Notes: a model not told the origin generated them from the letters alone. Shown: positions 41,342 to 50,302, counted from the stretch's first letter. The stretch: 64,000 nucleotides of DNA from VRUE01 sp035260485 (GCA_035260485.1 DATFVC010000080.1:1-64000), one strand, 5' to 3'. Made by a program: numbers and translations.

Positions 41342-42379
41342 ATGACGAACCCTGGCAAGGGTAGGAAGACCGTTGGATTTGGCCTTGTGGCCGCCCTGAT
41401 TGCGCTGGTTGCGATCGTGGTGACCGGCTGCGGCAGCAGCAGCAACTCGAGCTCGAGCTCCTCGGGCGGCGGCACGCTCGACGTGGTCGGCTACTCGACC
41501 CCCGAATCCGTCTACCAGGAAAGTCTCGAGCCCGGCTTCCAGGCCACCCCGGCGGGCTCCGGCGTCAGCTTCAGCAACTCCTTCGGCGCCTCCGGCGACC
41601 AGAGCCGCGCGGTCGCGGCGGGTCAGCCCGCATCGGTCGTCCACTTCGCCCAGGCCGGCGACATGGAACGGCTGGTCGAAGAAGGGCAGGTCGACAAGAG
41701 CTGGGACAAGCAGCCCTACGGCGGCATCGCTCAGGACTCGGTCGTCGTGATCACCGTCCGCAAGGGCAACCCGAAGGGGATCCATTCCTTCGACGATCTG
41801 CTGACCAAGGACGTCGGCATCGTCACCCCCAACCCGTTCAGCTCGGGCGCTGCGCGCTGGAACATCATGGCCGTCTACGGCACTGAGATCAACGCGGGCA
41901 AATCCCCCGAAGAGGCCCTCGAAGCGGTCAAGACCGTGCTCGAAAAGACCAAGGCGCAGCCAGGCAGCGCCCGCGATGCGCTCGCCGCCTTCACCCAGGG
42001 AGAGGGCGACGTGCTGCTGGGCTACGAGAACGAGGCGATCAAGGCCGAAAAAGAAGGCGAAGAAGTCGAACACGTGATCCCGCCTTCGACGATCCAGATC
42101 GAAACCCCGATCGCCGTCACCAAGGAAGCGCCCGAGCCCGCCGCTCAGGACTTCCTCAAGTACATCTGGTCGAACGCCGGGCAGGAAATTTGGGCGGAAA
42201 ACGGCTACCGCCCGGTCAATCCAAAACTCGTCGACCCGGTGCAGTTCCCGACCCCGAAGGAACTGTTCAAGATCAGCCAGTTCGGCGGCTGGGGCAAGGT
42301 CAACGAAGAATTCTTCGACGAAGAAACCGGTTCGGTGGCCAAGATCGAGGGCGAACTCGGAGTCTCGACCTCCGGCTAG
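41342..42379 (+). CDS. sbp: sulfate/thiosulfate-binding lipoprotein
   Basis: 345 residues with lipobox VAIVVTGCG and a Ser/Gly tether. LDVVGYSTPESVYQE, SFGASGDQSRAVAAGQPASVV, DSVVVITVRKGNP and GAARWNIMAVYG are sulfate-binding-protein blocks. It captures sulfate or thiosulfate for the CysTWA transporter. First gene of the operon. Ribosome-binding site AAGAAGGGAAGG precedes ATG 41342. Confidence 0.92.
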   Translation: MTNPGKGRKTVGFGLVAALIALVAIVVTGCGSSSNSSSSSSGGGTLDVVGYSTPESVYQESLEPGFQATPAGSGVSFSNSFGASGDQSRAVAAGQPASVVHFAQAGDMERLVEEGQVDKSWDKQPYGGIAQDSVVVITVRKGNPKGIHSFDDLLTKDVGIVTPNPFSSGAARWNIMAVYGTEINAGKSPEEALEAVKTVLEKTKAQPGSARDALAAFTQGEGDVLLGYENEAIKAEKEGEEVEHVIPPSTIQIETPIAVTKEAPEPAAQDFLKYIWSNAGQEIWAENGYRPVNPKLVDPVQFPTPKELFKISQFGGWGKVNEEFFDEETGSVAKIEGELGVSTSG

Positions 42380-42382
42380 CCG

Positions 42383-43291
42383 ATGGAGGCGCATTCGGCG
42401 ACAGCCTCAGCACCCCGGGCGGGCATCCGCCTGCCCGGGGTCGGAGCCGGCCTCGGCCGGGGGACGGTCGTGCTCTACCTGAGTGCGATCGTTCTGCTGC
42501 CGCTGGCGGCGGTTGTCAGCCAGTCGCTTGAAAAAGGGATCGGGGGCTTCTGGGAAGCGGTCACCTCGCCCCTGGCGGTCTCCTCGCTGGAGCTGACCGT
42601 GATCTGCTCGCTGATCGTGGTCGTGATCAACGCGATCTTCGGCACGATCATCGCCTGGATCCTCGTCCGCGACGAGTTTCCCGGCAAGAGCTTCGTCAAC
42701 GCGGTCATCGACCTCCCCTTCGCCCTGCCGACGATCGTCGCCAGCCTCACCCTGCTGGCGCTCTACGGCAACGAAAGCCCGCTCGGCGTCCACCTCGCCG
42801 CGACGCGGGCCGCAGTTGTCGTCGCCCTTCTCTTCGTCACGCTGCCGTTCGTGGTGCGGGCGGTGCAGCCGCTGCTGCTCGAGATGGACCGCGAGATGGA
42901 GGCGGCCGCGGCATCGCTGGGGGCCGGCGGCTTCACCATCTTCCGCCGCATCATCTTCCCCAACCTGCTCCCCGGCCTGGCCGCCGGTGTCGCCCTCGCC
43001 TTCGCTCGCGCACTCGGCGAGTTCGGCTCGGTCCTCCTCTTCGCCGGCGGGCTTCCCCAGACGATGGTGTCATCGATCTTCATCCGTCAGCAGATCGAGT
43101 CCGGCAACGACATCGGTGCCTCCGCCGTCTCGGTGGTTCTCCTCGCCGCCTCGCTTCTGCTGCTGGCGATCGTGACGCTGGTCCAGCGCTGGGGCAGTCG
43201 CCACGAACGAAGCAGCGGTGGCGGCCTGACCGTGATGCCGATGAGCGGTGAGGACTTCACCGTGGAGAAGGATCCCGATGAGGACGGCTAA
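42383..43291 (+). CDS. cysT: sulfate ABC transporter permease CysT
   Basis: 302 residues, six helices, with coupling motif EMEAAAASLGAGGFTIFRRI (ending in the conserved GA..FRRI). PFALPTIVASLTLLALYG and ALGEFGSVLLFAGGLP are CysT hallmarks. It starts 3 bp after the binding-protein stop and overlaps cysW by 14 bp. Confidence 0.92.
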   Translation: MEAHSATASAPRAGIRLPGVGAGLGRGTVVLYLSAIVLLPLAAVVSQSLEKGIGGFWEAVTSPLAVSSLELTVICSLIVVVINAIFGTIIAWILVRDEFPGKSFVNAVIDLPFALPTIVASLTLLALYGNESPLGVHLAATRAAVVVALLFVTLPFVVRAVQPLLLEMDREMEAAAASLGAGGFTIFRRIIFPNLLPGLAAGVALAFARALGEFGSVLLFAGGLPQTMVSSIFIRQQIESGNDIGASAVSVVLLAASLLLLAIVTLVQRWGSRHERSSGGGLTVMPMSGEDFTVEKDPDEDG

Positions 43292-44087
43292 CTCCGATGC
43301 CAGCCGCTGGGGCCTGCGCGTCCTCGGGCTCGGCTACCTGACGCTGCTGCTGCTGGCGCCCCTGGCGATGATCTTCTACAAGACTTTTGAGCACGGCCTG
43401 GCGCCGCCGATCGACGCGATCACCTCGCCCGACGGGCTCCACGCCCTCAAGCTGACGCTGATCACGGTCGCGATCGCGGTGCCGCTCAACACCGTCTTCG
43501 GCATCGGCTGCGCGCTGCTGCTCGTTCGCCACCGCCGCAAGGGCAACGCGGTGATCGACGCCGTCATCAACCTGCCCTTCGCGATCTCGCCGATCGTGAT
43601 CGGCCTCTCGCTCTTCCTCCTCTACGGGACCGGCGGCTGGCTCGGGCCGACGCTCGCCGAAGCGGGGATCAAGGTCCTCTTCTCGGTTCCGGGAATCGTC
43701 CTCGCCTGCATCTTCGTCTCGCTGCCCTTCGTCGTCCGCGAGACGGTGCCGGTGCTGCAGGAGATCGGCACCGACCAGGAGCAGGCCGCCTCGACGCTGG
43801 GCGCCAACGCCTGGCAGACCTTCTGGCGCATCACCCTGCCGGCGATCCGCTGGGGCGTCGCCTACGGGGTCGTGCTGACCACCGCGCGCGTGCTCGGCGA
43901 GTTCGGCGCGGTGACGATCGTCTCCGGCTCGATCTCGGGACAGACCCAAACGCTGCCGCTCTTCGTCGAGAAGCAGTTCGCGAACTTCAACCTGCCGGGC
44001 GCCTACGGCGCCTCGATCGTGCTCGCGATTCTGGCCCTCTCAACCCTGTTGGCAATGAACCTGCTCAAACGAAAGGAGGACGCCTGA
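43278..44087 (+). CDS. cysW: sulfate ABC transporter permease CysW
   Basis: 269 residues, six helices. INLPFAISPIVIGLSLFLLY, EQAASTLGANAWQTFWRITL and RVLGEFGAVTIVSGSI identify CysW. ATG 43278 has AAGGA 5 bp upstream. Overlaps cysT and shares TGATG with cysA. Confidence 0.92.
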   Translation: MRTANSDASRWGLRVLGLGYLTLLLLAPLAMIFYKTFEHGLAPPIDAITSPDGLHALKLTLITVAIAVPLNTVFGIGCALLLVRHRRKGNAVIDAVINLPFAISPIVIGLSLFLLYGTGGWLGPTLAEAGIKVLFSVPGIVLACIFVSLPFVVRETVPVLQEIGTDQEQAASTLGANAWQTFWRITLPAIRWGVAYGVVLTTARVLGEFGAVTIVSGSISGQTQTLPLFVEKQFANFNLPGAYGASIVLAILALSTLLAMNLLKRKEDA

Positions 44088-45127
44088 TGGGAATCACAGT
44101 CGAGGGAGCATCGAAGCGCTTCGGTGACTTTCAGGCGCTTCAAGACGTATCGATCGATGTCCCGAACGGATCGTTGACCGCCCTGCTGGGCCCGAGCGGC
44201 AGCGGCAAGTCGACCCTGCTGCGGACGATCGCCGGGCTCGAGACGCTCGACAGCGGCCGCGTCCTGATCGACGACGAGGACGTCTCCAGCAAGCCGGTGC
44301 AGAAGCGCGAGGTGGGCTTCGTCTTCCAGCACTACGCCGCCTTCAAGCACATGACCGTCTACGAGAACGTCGGCTTCGGGTTGAAGATCCGCAAGTGGCG
44401 CAAGCCGCAGATCCAGGAGCGAGTGCACGAGCTGTTGCGTCTCGTCCAGCTCGACGGATTGGCGGAGCGCTACCCCTCACAGCTCTCGGGCGGGCAGCGC
44501 CAGCGCATGGCCCTAGCCCGGGCGCTGGCGGTCCAGCCTCAGGTGCTGCTGCTCGACGAGCCCTTCGGCGCGCTCGACGCCAGGGTGCGCAAGGACCTGC
44601 GCGCCTGGCTGCGTCGCCTGCACGACGAGATGCACGTGACGACGATCTTCGTCACCCACGACCAGGAGGAGGCGATGGACGTCGCCGGGCAGCTGGTGGT
44701 GATGAACGAGGGCCGGGTCGAGCAGTCGGGAACCGCCGACGATCTCTACGACCACCCGGCCAACGAGTTCGTGATGAGCTTCGTCGGCGAGGTCAACCGG
44801 CTCGGCGAGCACTTCGTGCGGCCGCACGACATGGAGGTCGTGCTCGACCCCGGCGAGCGCACCGAGGAGGCGATGGTGCGGCGGATCGTCGCCCTCGGCT
44901 TCGAGATCCGGGTCGAGTTCGTGCTCGGCGACGGGACCGAGGTCTGGGCGCAGCTGACCCGCGCCGAGCTGCAGAAGCTCGAGCTGCGCGAGGGTCAGAT
45001 CGTCCACCTGAGGCCCGGCCAGATCAAGAGCTTCAGCGGTGACTCGTCACCGTCCGGCGACCGTGGGGCCTCGACTCCCCGCGGCAAGCAGGGCGGCGAC
45101 GACGCAGAAGTAACTGCAGCCGCCTGA
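44087..45127 (+). CDS. cysA: sulfate ABC transporter ATPase CysA
   Basis: 346 residues: Walker A GPSGSGKS, Q-loop VFQHYAAFKHMTV (the HYALF-like motif of CysA), signature LSGGQRQR, Walker B LLLDEPFGALD, then a C-terminal TOBE-like domain (about 240-330) with VRPHDMEV. It powers sulfate uptake. Start overlaps the cysW stop (TGATG). A strong hairpin lies just after the stop. Confidence 0.95.
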   Translation: MGITVEGASKRFGDFQALQDVSIDVPNGSLTALLGPSGSGKSTLLRTIAGLETLDSGRVLIDDEDVSSKPVQKREVGFVFQHYAAFKHMTVYENVGFGLKIRKWRKPQIQERVHELLRLVQLDGLAERYPSQLSGGQRQRMALARALAVQPQVLLLDEPFGALDARVRKDLRAWLRRLHDEMHVTTIFVTHDQEEAMDVAGQLVVMNEGRVEQSGTADDLYDHPANEFVMSFVGEVNRLGEHFVRPHDMEVVLDPGERTEEAMVRRIVALGFEIRVEFVLGDGTEVWAQLTRAELQKLELREGQIVHLRPGQIKSFSGDSSPSGDRGASTPRGKQGGDDAEVTAAA

Positions 45128-45130
45128 AGG

Positions 45131-45184
45131 GGCGACGGGACGGGGCGCGCTTTGCCGGGTGGCGCCCCGTCCCATCTCGTCGCC
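45131..45184. terminator. bulged long hairpin after cysA (element J)
   Basis: GGGACGGGGCGC (45137-45148) pairs with GCGCCCCGTCCC (45162-45173). GGCGAC (45131-45136) then pairs with GTCGCC (45179-45184) beyond a 5-nt bulge. It starts 3 bp after the cysA stop. Likely operon terminator without a T-tract. Confidence 0.65.
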
Positions 45185-45260
45185 GCTGTCGGGGCAGCTC
45201 CATTCTTCCGTTGGTGCTATTCTTGAGCTTAAGACTCAACAAACTTCAGAAAGGAACGCG

Positions 45261-45461
45261 ATGAGCTCGAAAGGCACCACCAAGTTCACCTCGAGAGGCC
45301 GGCTCGCCGGTCTGATTCGCGACGAGGCCCCGGTCGGCCCCGGTCCCAACCGGGCCAACCGCGCCGCCCAGCGGGATCCGGGCCAGCCCTCGGTCGATGA
45401 TGCCCTCTATTACCGTGCCCGTCTGATCCTCGGCGACTCCCTGGCTCGCCCCAGCCGCTGA
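45261..45461 (+). CDS. small basic hypothetical protein
   Basis: 66 residues from ATG 45261 with AAAGGAA upstream. Polar and disordered-looking (FTSRGRLAGLIRDEAPVGPG), ending in a short helix SVDDALYYRARLILGDSL. Single-gene unit between the sulfate operon and a convergent secreted protein. No family recognised. The upstream region carries TTGAG-N7-CTCAA (45223-45239) and ACTCAACAA, shared with the pstS leader. Confidence 0.5.
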   Translation: MSSKGTTKFTSRGRLAGLIRDEAPVGPGPNRANRAAQRDPGQPSVDDALYYRARLILGDSLARPSR

Positions 45462-45473
45462 GCGTAAAAAGCC

Positions 45474-45522
45474 GCCGACGGGCCGATGTCGGGCCTATAT
45501 CTCCCGCTATCGGCCCGTCGGC
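45474..45522 (-). terminator. hairpin between convergent genes (element G)
   Basis: GCCGACGGGCCGAT (45474-45487) pairs perfectly with ATCGGCCCGTCGGC (45509-45522). On the minus strand the stem is followed by GGCTTTTT (complement of 45464-45472), so it fits a T-tract terminator for the gene at 45538-46209. Sequence relates it to elements E, F and I. Confidence 0.7.
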
Positions 45523-45537
45523 GAGGGCTTCCGGTGC

Positions 45538-46209
45538 TTACGCGCCGCCGGCTTTCGCCGGGGCTTCGGCGGCTGCTGGCGCTTCTGGTGGCTGCGGGTA
45601 GGCCTGGACCGCGAGGTTCCAGCTTTTCAGCGTGAAGATGACTTTCGCGGCGCCGGCGTACTGGATCGCGACGGTATGACCGCCTTTGCCCAGCACCGTG
45701 GTCTGCGTCACCGTGTGCGCCAATGCTGCGGCTTTGGCGGCTTCGGAGGTCGGGGTGGCCGGGGCGAAGTTGACTTTCCCCGTCGTCTGCCCATCGATCA
45801 GGATCTGGATCGAGCAGGCGAGTTCCGCCGCCGGTTTGTCCGTGGTGCAGGTCGCCGTTCCCGAGAACGTGACCACCGTCGGCGCGATGCCCTTCGTCGC
45901 GAACGAGGTGAACGCGGTCGGGATGTAGCCCGCCGTCGTCGCCGAAGCGGAGAAGGGGGCCGTGCCGGCTGCGATGCTCACGATCGGCGTCAGCGGGGCG
46001 TCGGCCTTGGTCAGGTAGATGTTGCCGGCCGCTTTTTTCTTCAGGTAGAGCGCGTTGCCCTTCTTGTTGGTGACGTACAGGTGGGACGCCTTCTGGCTCG
46101 TGAGGAAGGACCCGGCGAACGAGGGGTTGGCGGCGACGACGGCGGCAAGCGCCGCCGCGACCGCGACCACAAGTGCCGCGCGGGGCCTGGACAGTCTTCT
46201 GCTGAGCAA
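45538..46209 (-). CDS. secreted hypothetical protein
   Basis: 223 residues from TTG 46209 (GGAGG upstream). A Sec signal peptide ends near NPSFAG. Next come short repeated strands (SHLYVTNKKGNALYLKKK, AAGNIYLTK), then a beta-rich domain of about 140 residues with one Cys pair (ATCTTD, LACSIQ), and an Ala/Pro/Glu tail. No function recognised. Divergent from pstS. Confidence 0.6.
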   Translation of the reverse strand: MLSRRLSRPRAALVVAVAAALAAVVAANPSFAGSFLTSQKASHLYVTNKKGNALYLKKKAAGNIYLTKADAPLTPIVSIAAGTAPFSASATTAGYIPTAFTSFATKGIAPTVVTFSGTATCTTDKPAAELACSIQILIDGQTTGKVNFAPATPTSEAAKAAALAHTVTQTTVLGKGGHTVAIQYAGAAKVIFTLKSWNLAVQAYPQPPEAPAAAEAPAKAGGA

Positions 46210-46245
46210 TGGAACCTCCGTGTTCAGGGCTTGCCGGGGAAGCCT

Positions 46246-46312
46246 TCTTTAGTAAAGAGGTCAATAAAGTACAGAAGGTGCTAGGGTCTTGTCGAGTAAG
46301 CCACTCAACAAG
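46246..46312. promoter_or_regulatory. pstS upstream region with two dyads
   Basis: In this otherwise GC-rich DNA, the short AT-rich TCTTTAGTAAAGA (46246-46258) is a perfect 6+1+6 dyad. CTTGTCGAGT (46288-46297) and ACTCAACAAG (46303-46312) form a 10-bp stem with one mismatch, 35 bp before the pstS start. Either may serve phosphate-dependent control of pstS or the divergent secreted protein. I could not match a known PHO box. Confidence 0.35.
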
Positions 46313-46346
46313 CTCTGGAACCCGGCAGGAAAGGAAGCAAATTCGC

Positions 46347-47171
46347 ATGAGAAGCAAGAACCTCGCCATATCGGCGGTCGCCCTCCTGGGGCTCGCCGTG
46401 CCGGCGTCTGCCGGCGCCCAGACCTTGATCGGGTCGGGTTCGGTCGCCGCGCAGCCCGTGCTGCAGGCGCTCTTCGCCCAGTACACGAAGGTGACCAAAG
46501 GCAAGGTCAAGTTCGTCTACACCGCCAACGGCGGCAACGCCGGCGTCAAAGACGTCCAGAGCGGCGTCAGCCAGTTCGCGGGACAGGCCCGCACGCCGCT
46601 GCCCAGCGATGCCGGCACGACCTACATCAAGCTCTACCTCGACGGCCTCTGCATGGACGTCAACCCCAAGAACAAGCTGAGCGACATCAGCATCCAGCAG
46701 ACCCATGACATCTACCGTGGGCTGCTCACCAACTGGAGCCAGATTCCCGGCTCCGGTCTCGACACCACGATCGACCCGGTCGGCCGCGATACCAATGGAG
46801 GGACCTACAACTTCTTCCTGCAGGCGGTCCTCAACAACGAACCGCCGGCGTCCAACGTCAACGCGCTGACCGCCGACGGCCTCGTCGTCAACGCGGTCAA
46901 GCAGGACCCGAACGCGATCGGCTACGACGGCCTCGCCTGGCAGGGCAAGGGCCAGAAGACGCTGAAGGTCAACGGCGTCAAATGCATTCCCTCGAAGATC
47001 AGCGTCGAGCCGCTCAAGTACCCGCTCTCGCGCTACATCTTCATCGTCCTGCCGACCGCCAACCCAAGTCCGGCGGTGCAGAAGTTCGTCGACTGGGCCC
47101 GCCGCGACGCGGTGGCGGGGGAAGTGATCGCCAAGGCCGGCGGGGTGCCCGCCTTCAACAAGAAGAAGTAA
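46347..47171 (+). CDS. pstS: phosphate-binding protein PstS
   Basis: 274 residues with a Sec signal peptide (ending SAGAQT). TLIGSGSVAAQPVLQALFAQY, YTANGGNAGVKDVQSG, IYRGLLTNWSQIPG and VGRDTNGGTYNFFLQAV are PstS phosphate-site blocks. Exported without an evident lipobox. AAAGGAAGC precedes ATG 46347. First gene of a long coupled operon. Confidence 0.92.
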   Translation: MRSKNLAISAVALLGLAVPASAGAQTLIGSGSVAAQPVLQALFAQYTKVTKGKVKFVYTANGGNAGVKDVQSGVSQFAGQARTPLPSDAGTTYIKLYLDGLCMDVNPKNKLSDISIQQTHDIYRGLLTNWSQIPGSGLDTTIDPVGRDTNGGTYNFFLQAVLNNEPPASNVNALTADGLVVNAVKQDPNAIGYDGLAWQGKGQKTLKVNGVKCIPSKISVEPLKYPLSRYIFIVLPTANPSPAVQKFVDWARRDAVAGEVIAKAGGVPAFNKKK

Positions 47172-48167
47172 GTGGAGGACTCCTACCCCCAGGAGTACGG
47201 CCCACGGTGGTCGGATCGGCGCGTCGAGCAGATGCTCGGCGCGCTGGTCTGCGCCGTCGTGGCGCTGCTGCTGGCGATGATCGTCATCGTCTTCATCAAG
47301 GGGTGGCCTTCGTTCGCCCACAACGGCCTCGCCTGGTTCGGTCCCGGCGGCAACGTCGACGACCAGCTCAACGCGATCTTCCTCTCCGGCCAGGCGGGCG
47401 CCGAATACATCTACACCTTCCACGCTTGGCCGCTGATCTGGAGCACGCTGCTGATCACCGGTGGCGCGACCGCGATCGCCCTCTTTTCGGCGCTCTTCGT
47501 CACCGTCTTCATCGTCGAGTTCGCGCCCGAGTGGATGAGCAACGTCCTGCAGCCGGTCGTCCGCTTCCTCGCCAGCGTCCCCTCGGTGATCTATGGCCTG
47601 CTCGGCGTCCTGGTTCTGGTCCCGTTCATCGGCAACCACCTGGTCAGCGAGTCGCAGAAGGCCTCGGTCGCCGGCGTGATCTCACTCAGCGGCTACAGCG
47701 TGCTCGCCGCGGTCGTCGTGCTTACGGTGATGATCGCGCCGCTGATGGTCTCGATCTTCTCCGACGGTCTGCGTTCGGTGCGCCCGGGGTGGCTGGAGGG
47801 GTCCTTGGCCCTCGGTGTCAACCGCTGGCGCACGACCTGGAAGATCGCCGTCCGCACCGCCCGCCCGGCGATCGTCGCCGGCACGGTTCTGGCAACTGCG
47901 CGGGCGATCGGCGAGGCGGTGATGCTGGCGATGATCTCCGGCTCGGTCGGCTTCGCCCCGAACCCGGCCGACGGCGCCATCTTCGTCTTCGAGCCCTCGC
48001 GCCCGCTGGCGCCGACGATCGTCAAGAACATCGACCAGCTCAGCTCGCCGCCGGCGAACGCGACGCTGTTCGCGATCGCCACCGTGCTGCTCTTCTCGGC
48101 CGCGGCGCTCTCGCTGACCGGCTGGGCGACGCGGCGGGCGATGCGCAAATACGGAGCGACGGCCTGA
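47172..48167 (+). CDS. pstC: phosphate ABC transporter permease PstC
   Basis: 331 residues, six helices, coupling loop EGSLALGVNRWRTTWKIAV. Starts with GTG directly after the pstS TAA (no gap). ASVPSVIYGLLGVLVLVPFIG is the PstC signature. Shares TGATG with pstA. Confidence 0.92.
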   Translation: MEDSYPQEYGPRWSDRRVEQMLGALVCAVVALLLAMIVIVFIKGWPSFAHNGLAWFGPGGNVDDQLNAIFLSGQAGAEYIYTFHAWPLIWSTLLITGGATAIALFSALFVTVFIVEFAPEWMSNVLQPVVRFLASVPSVIYGLLGVLVLVPFIGNHLVSESQKASVAGVISLSGYSVLAAVVVLTVMIAPLMVSIFSDGLRSVRPGWLEGSLALGVNRWRTTWKIAVRTARPAIVAGTVLATARAIGEAVMLAMISGSVGFAPNPADGAIFVFEPSRPLAPTIVKNIDQLSSPPANATLFAIATVLLFSAAALSLTGWATRRAMRKYGATA

Positions 48168-49168
48168 TGGGCGCTCCGGTCGCGACGCCACCCTCTGCCT
48201 CCCCGCCCGGCAGGAATCCGGCGCCCTCCGGCAAGGCGGCGGTCGAGGGCAGCGCCACCTGGCGGCTCAGCGACCGCATCGGCCTGGCGATCTGCTGGGC
48301 GCTGGGCCTGCTCTTCTGCGCGATCGCCATCGCGATCGTCGTCTACTTGCTGATCCAGGGAATCAAGTACCTGCGCCCGTCGATGCTGGTCACGCCCGCC
48401 TCGGCGGGGTTCGCCCAGAGCGAAACCGGCGGCTTCTCCGATGCCCTCGTCGGCACCCTGATCGTCGCTGTGATGGGAATCTCGATGGCCCTGCCGATCG
48501 GCATCGCGATCGCGGTCTGGCTGGTCGAGTACGGCCGGCCAGCCGGCCTCGCCCGGATCACCGAGTCGACGATCGAGGCGATCGCCGGCATCCCCTCGAT
48601 CGTCCTCGCTCTGTTCGGCACGGTGATCTTCTCCAGCACCGCGCTCGGCTTCCTCAGCCGCGCCTCGGGCGGCGTCGTCTTCGGCCGCTCCTTCTTCGCC
48701 GCCTCGGCGATGCTCTCGCTGGTCGCGCTGCCGCTGGTCGTCGCCAGCACGCGCGAGGGCCTGCAGTCGATCCCCCGCCACGTGCGCGAGGCCTCCTACG
48801 CGGTCGGCAAGACCAAGGCGGCGACGACGCGGCGGATCCTGATCCCCGCCAGCCGCCCGCAGATCGCCACCGGGGCGATGCTGGGTCTGGGCAGGATCAT
48901 CGGCGACACGGCGATCATCGTCGTCCTGCTCGGCGCGACCCAGAACTTCGCCCCGGTCGAAGGCGCCTCCTTCCCCTTCGACTACCTGCGCGGCGCCGGC
49001 ACGACGCTGACCAACTTCGTCTATGAGGCCTCTCCCACCGGCAACCTCAACCAGCCGCAGAAGGCATACGCAGCGGCCTTCGTCTTGCTGCTGATGGTGC
49101 TGGCCCTGAACGCGGCCGTCGACGCCGTCCACCGCCGCGCGCGAAAGGTCGGCGCATGGAGCTCTTGA
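48167..49168 (+). CDS. pstA: phosphate ABC transporter permease PstA
   Basis: 333 residues. A disordered Pro-rich head of 30 residues is followed by six helices, with EAIAGIPSIVLALFGTVIF and coupling segment EASYAVGKTKAATTRRILIP. ATG 48167 overlaps the pstC stop, and its end overlaps the pstB start by 13 bp. Confidence 0.92.
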   Translation: MGAPVATPPSASPPGRNPAPSGKAAVEGSATWRLSDRIGLAICWALGLLFCAIAIAIVVYLLIQGIKYLRPSMLVTPASAGFAQSETGGFSDALVGTLIVAVMGISMALPIGIAIAVWLVEYGRPAGLARITESTIEAIAGIPSIVLALFGTVIFSSTALGFLSRASGGVVFGRSFFAASAMLSLVALPLVVASTREGLQSIPRHVREASYAVGKTKAATTRRILIPASRPQIATGAMLGLGRIIGDTAIIVVLLGATQNFAPVEGASFPFDYLRGAGTTLTNFVYEASPTGNLNQPQKAYAAAFVLLLMVLALNAAVDAVHRRARKVGAWSS

Positions 49169-50115
49169 CGCCACCGCCGCCGATCAGGCGGCTGCCGCTG
49201 GAGGATGCACCCGCTGCGAGACAGGCGCCGCCCCTCAGCACCGACGCCGGAGGGGACGTGCCGTCACTTAAGCACCCATATGGGCCCCTAAGTGACGGCA
49301 CGTCCCGCGGGCAGGGTGGTTTCACCGGCGCCCGTCGCTCGATTAGCGCGCCCCAGTTCTCGATCCGCCGCATGGAGATCGACGACGTCTCGGTCTCCTA
49401 TGCGAACCGCGAAGCGGTGAAGTCGGTCTCGCTGCCGGTCCGCCAGGGCGAGGTCCTGTCGATGATCGGTCCCTCGGGCTGCGGCAAGACGACGCTGCTG
49501 CGCTCGCTCAACCGGCTCACCGAGCTGACCAGCACCGCGACCCTGCGCGGGCGCATCCTGCTCGATGACGTCGACATCGCTCTGATCGAGCCGACCCTTC
49601 TGCGGCGGCGGGTGACGATGGTCTTCCAGCAGCCCAACCCGTTCCCAATGAGCGTCTTCGACAACATCGCCTACGTCCTGCGCGAGCAGGGGTCGCGGCG
49701 CCAGCGCAAGAAGACGCTCGAGCCCAGGGTCCACAGCGCCCTCGACCGTGCCGGCCTCTTCGAGGAGGTCAAGGACAACCTCGACCATCCGGCGCTGAAG
49801 CTCTCCGGCGGTCAGCAGCAGCGGCTCTGCATCGCTCGGGCGCTGGCGGCCGAGCCGGAGGTGCTGCTGCTCGACGAGCCCTGCTCGGCGCTCGACCCGC
49901 AGTCGACCCAGGTGATCGAGGACCTGATCGTGAAGCTGCGCGACGACGTCGCCGTCGTGATCGTCACCCACAACCTCCAACAGGCCTACCGGATCGCCGA
50001 CCACGTCGCCTTCATGTACCTGGGCGAGCTGGTCGAGTACAACAGCGCGACCGCCCTCTTCGGCTCACCCCGTGAGCAGCGGACGCAGGAGTACGTGAGC
50101 GGTGCCTTCGGTTAG
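49156..50115 (+). CDS. pstB: phosphate ABC transporter ATPase PstB with inserted N-terminus
   Basis: 319 residues from ATG 49156 (overlapping the pstA end). Walker A GPSGCGKT, Q-loop VFQQPNPFPMSVFDN (the PstB motif), signature LSGGQQQR, Walker B LLLDEPCSALD, and H-loop VTHNLQQA are intact. The ATPase domain proper begins near MEIDDVSVSY (ATG 49372). The extra 72 residues contain inverted repeat H, read through in frame. A start at 49372 cannot be excluded. No phoU in the window. Confidence 0.92.
   Translation: MELLTPPPPIRRLPLEDAPAARQAPPLSTDAGGDVPSLKHPYGPLSDGTSRGQGGFTGARRSISAPQFSIRRMEIDDVSVSYANREAVKSVSLPVRQGEVLSMIGPSGCGKTTLLRSLNRLTELTSTATLRGRILLDDVDIALIEPTLLRRRVTMVFQQPNPFPMSVFDNIAYVLREQGSRRQRKKTLEPRVHSALDRAGLFEEVKDNLDHPALKLSGGQQQRLCIARALAAEPEVLLLDEPCSALDPQSTQVIEDLIVKLRDDVAVVIVTHNLQQAYRIADHVAFMYLGELVEYNSATALFGSPREQRTQEYVSGAFG
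49253..49306. repeat. perfect 18-bp-arm inverted repeat in pstB 5' coding region (element H)
   Basis: GGGACGTGCCGTCACTTA (49253-49270) pairs perfectly with 49289-49306. The 18-nt loop itself holds the palindrome CCCATATGGG. Weak outer pairing GGCGCCG/CGGCGCC extends to about 49224-49332. It lies between the pstA stop and the conserved start of PstB, and is open in the pstB frame (encodes DVPSLKHPYGPLSDGTSR). Confidence 0.75.
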
Positions 50116-50302
50116 CGCTTACACGTCGCGGGTCGTCGTGCTCGCCATCTGCGGGCTGTTGCTCGCTGGCGCCCTCGCGGGCTGCACGACGACGCAGGAA
50201 AAGGCCGCCCGCCAGCAGGCACGTGCCAAGCGCATCCTCGAAGCCCGCGAGAAGAGACAGCAGCGAGCGAAGTCACACGACCACGGAGGCCACAAGCGAT
50301 GA
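50102..50302 (+). CDS. small lipoprotein, pst-linked
   Basis: 66 residues from GTG 50102, overlapping the pstB stop. Signal peptide with lipobox LAGALAGC, then a charged helical tail (KAARQQARAKRILEAREKRQ) ending in His/Lys. No family recognised. Its stop overlaps the next start (ATGA). Membership of the pst operon suggests a role in phosphate uptake or sensing at the membrane surface. Confidence 0.65.
   Translation: MPSVSAYTSRVVVLAICGLLLAGALAGCTTTQEKAARQQARAKRILEAREKRQQRAKSHDHGGHKR

Noticed and set aside
46982..49168. A long open frame running through pstC and into pstA from an out-of-frame upstream start
   Set aside because: Only its last 333 codons (from 48167) are PstA; the rest is an out-of-frame shadow of pstS and pstC typical of GC-rich DNA.
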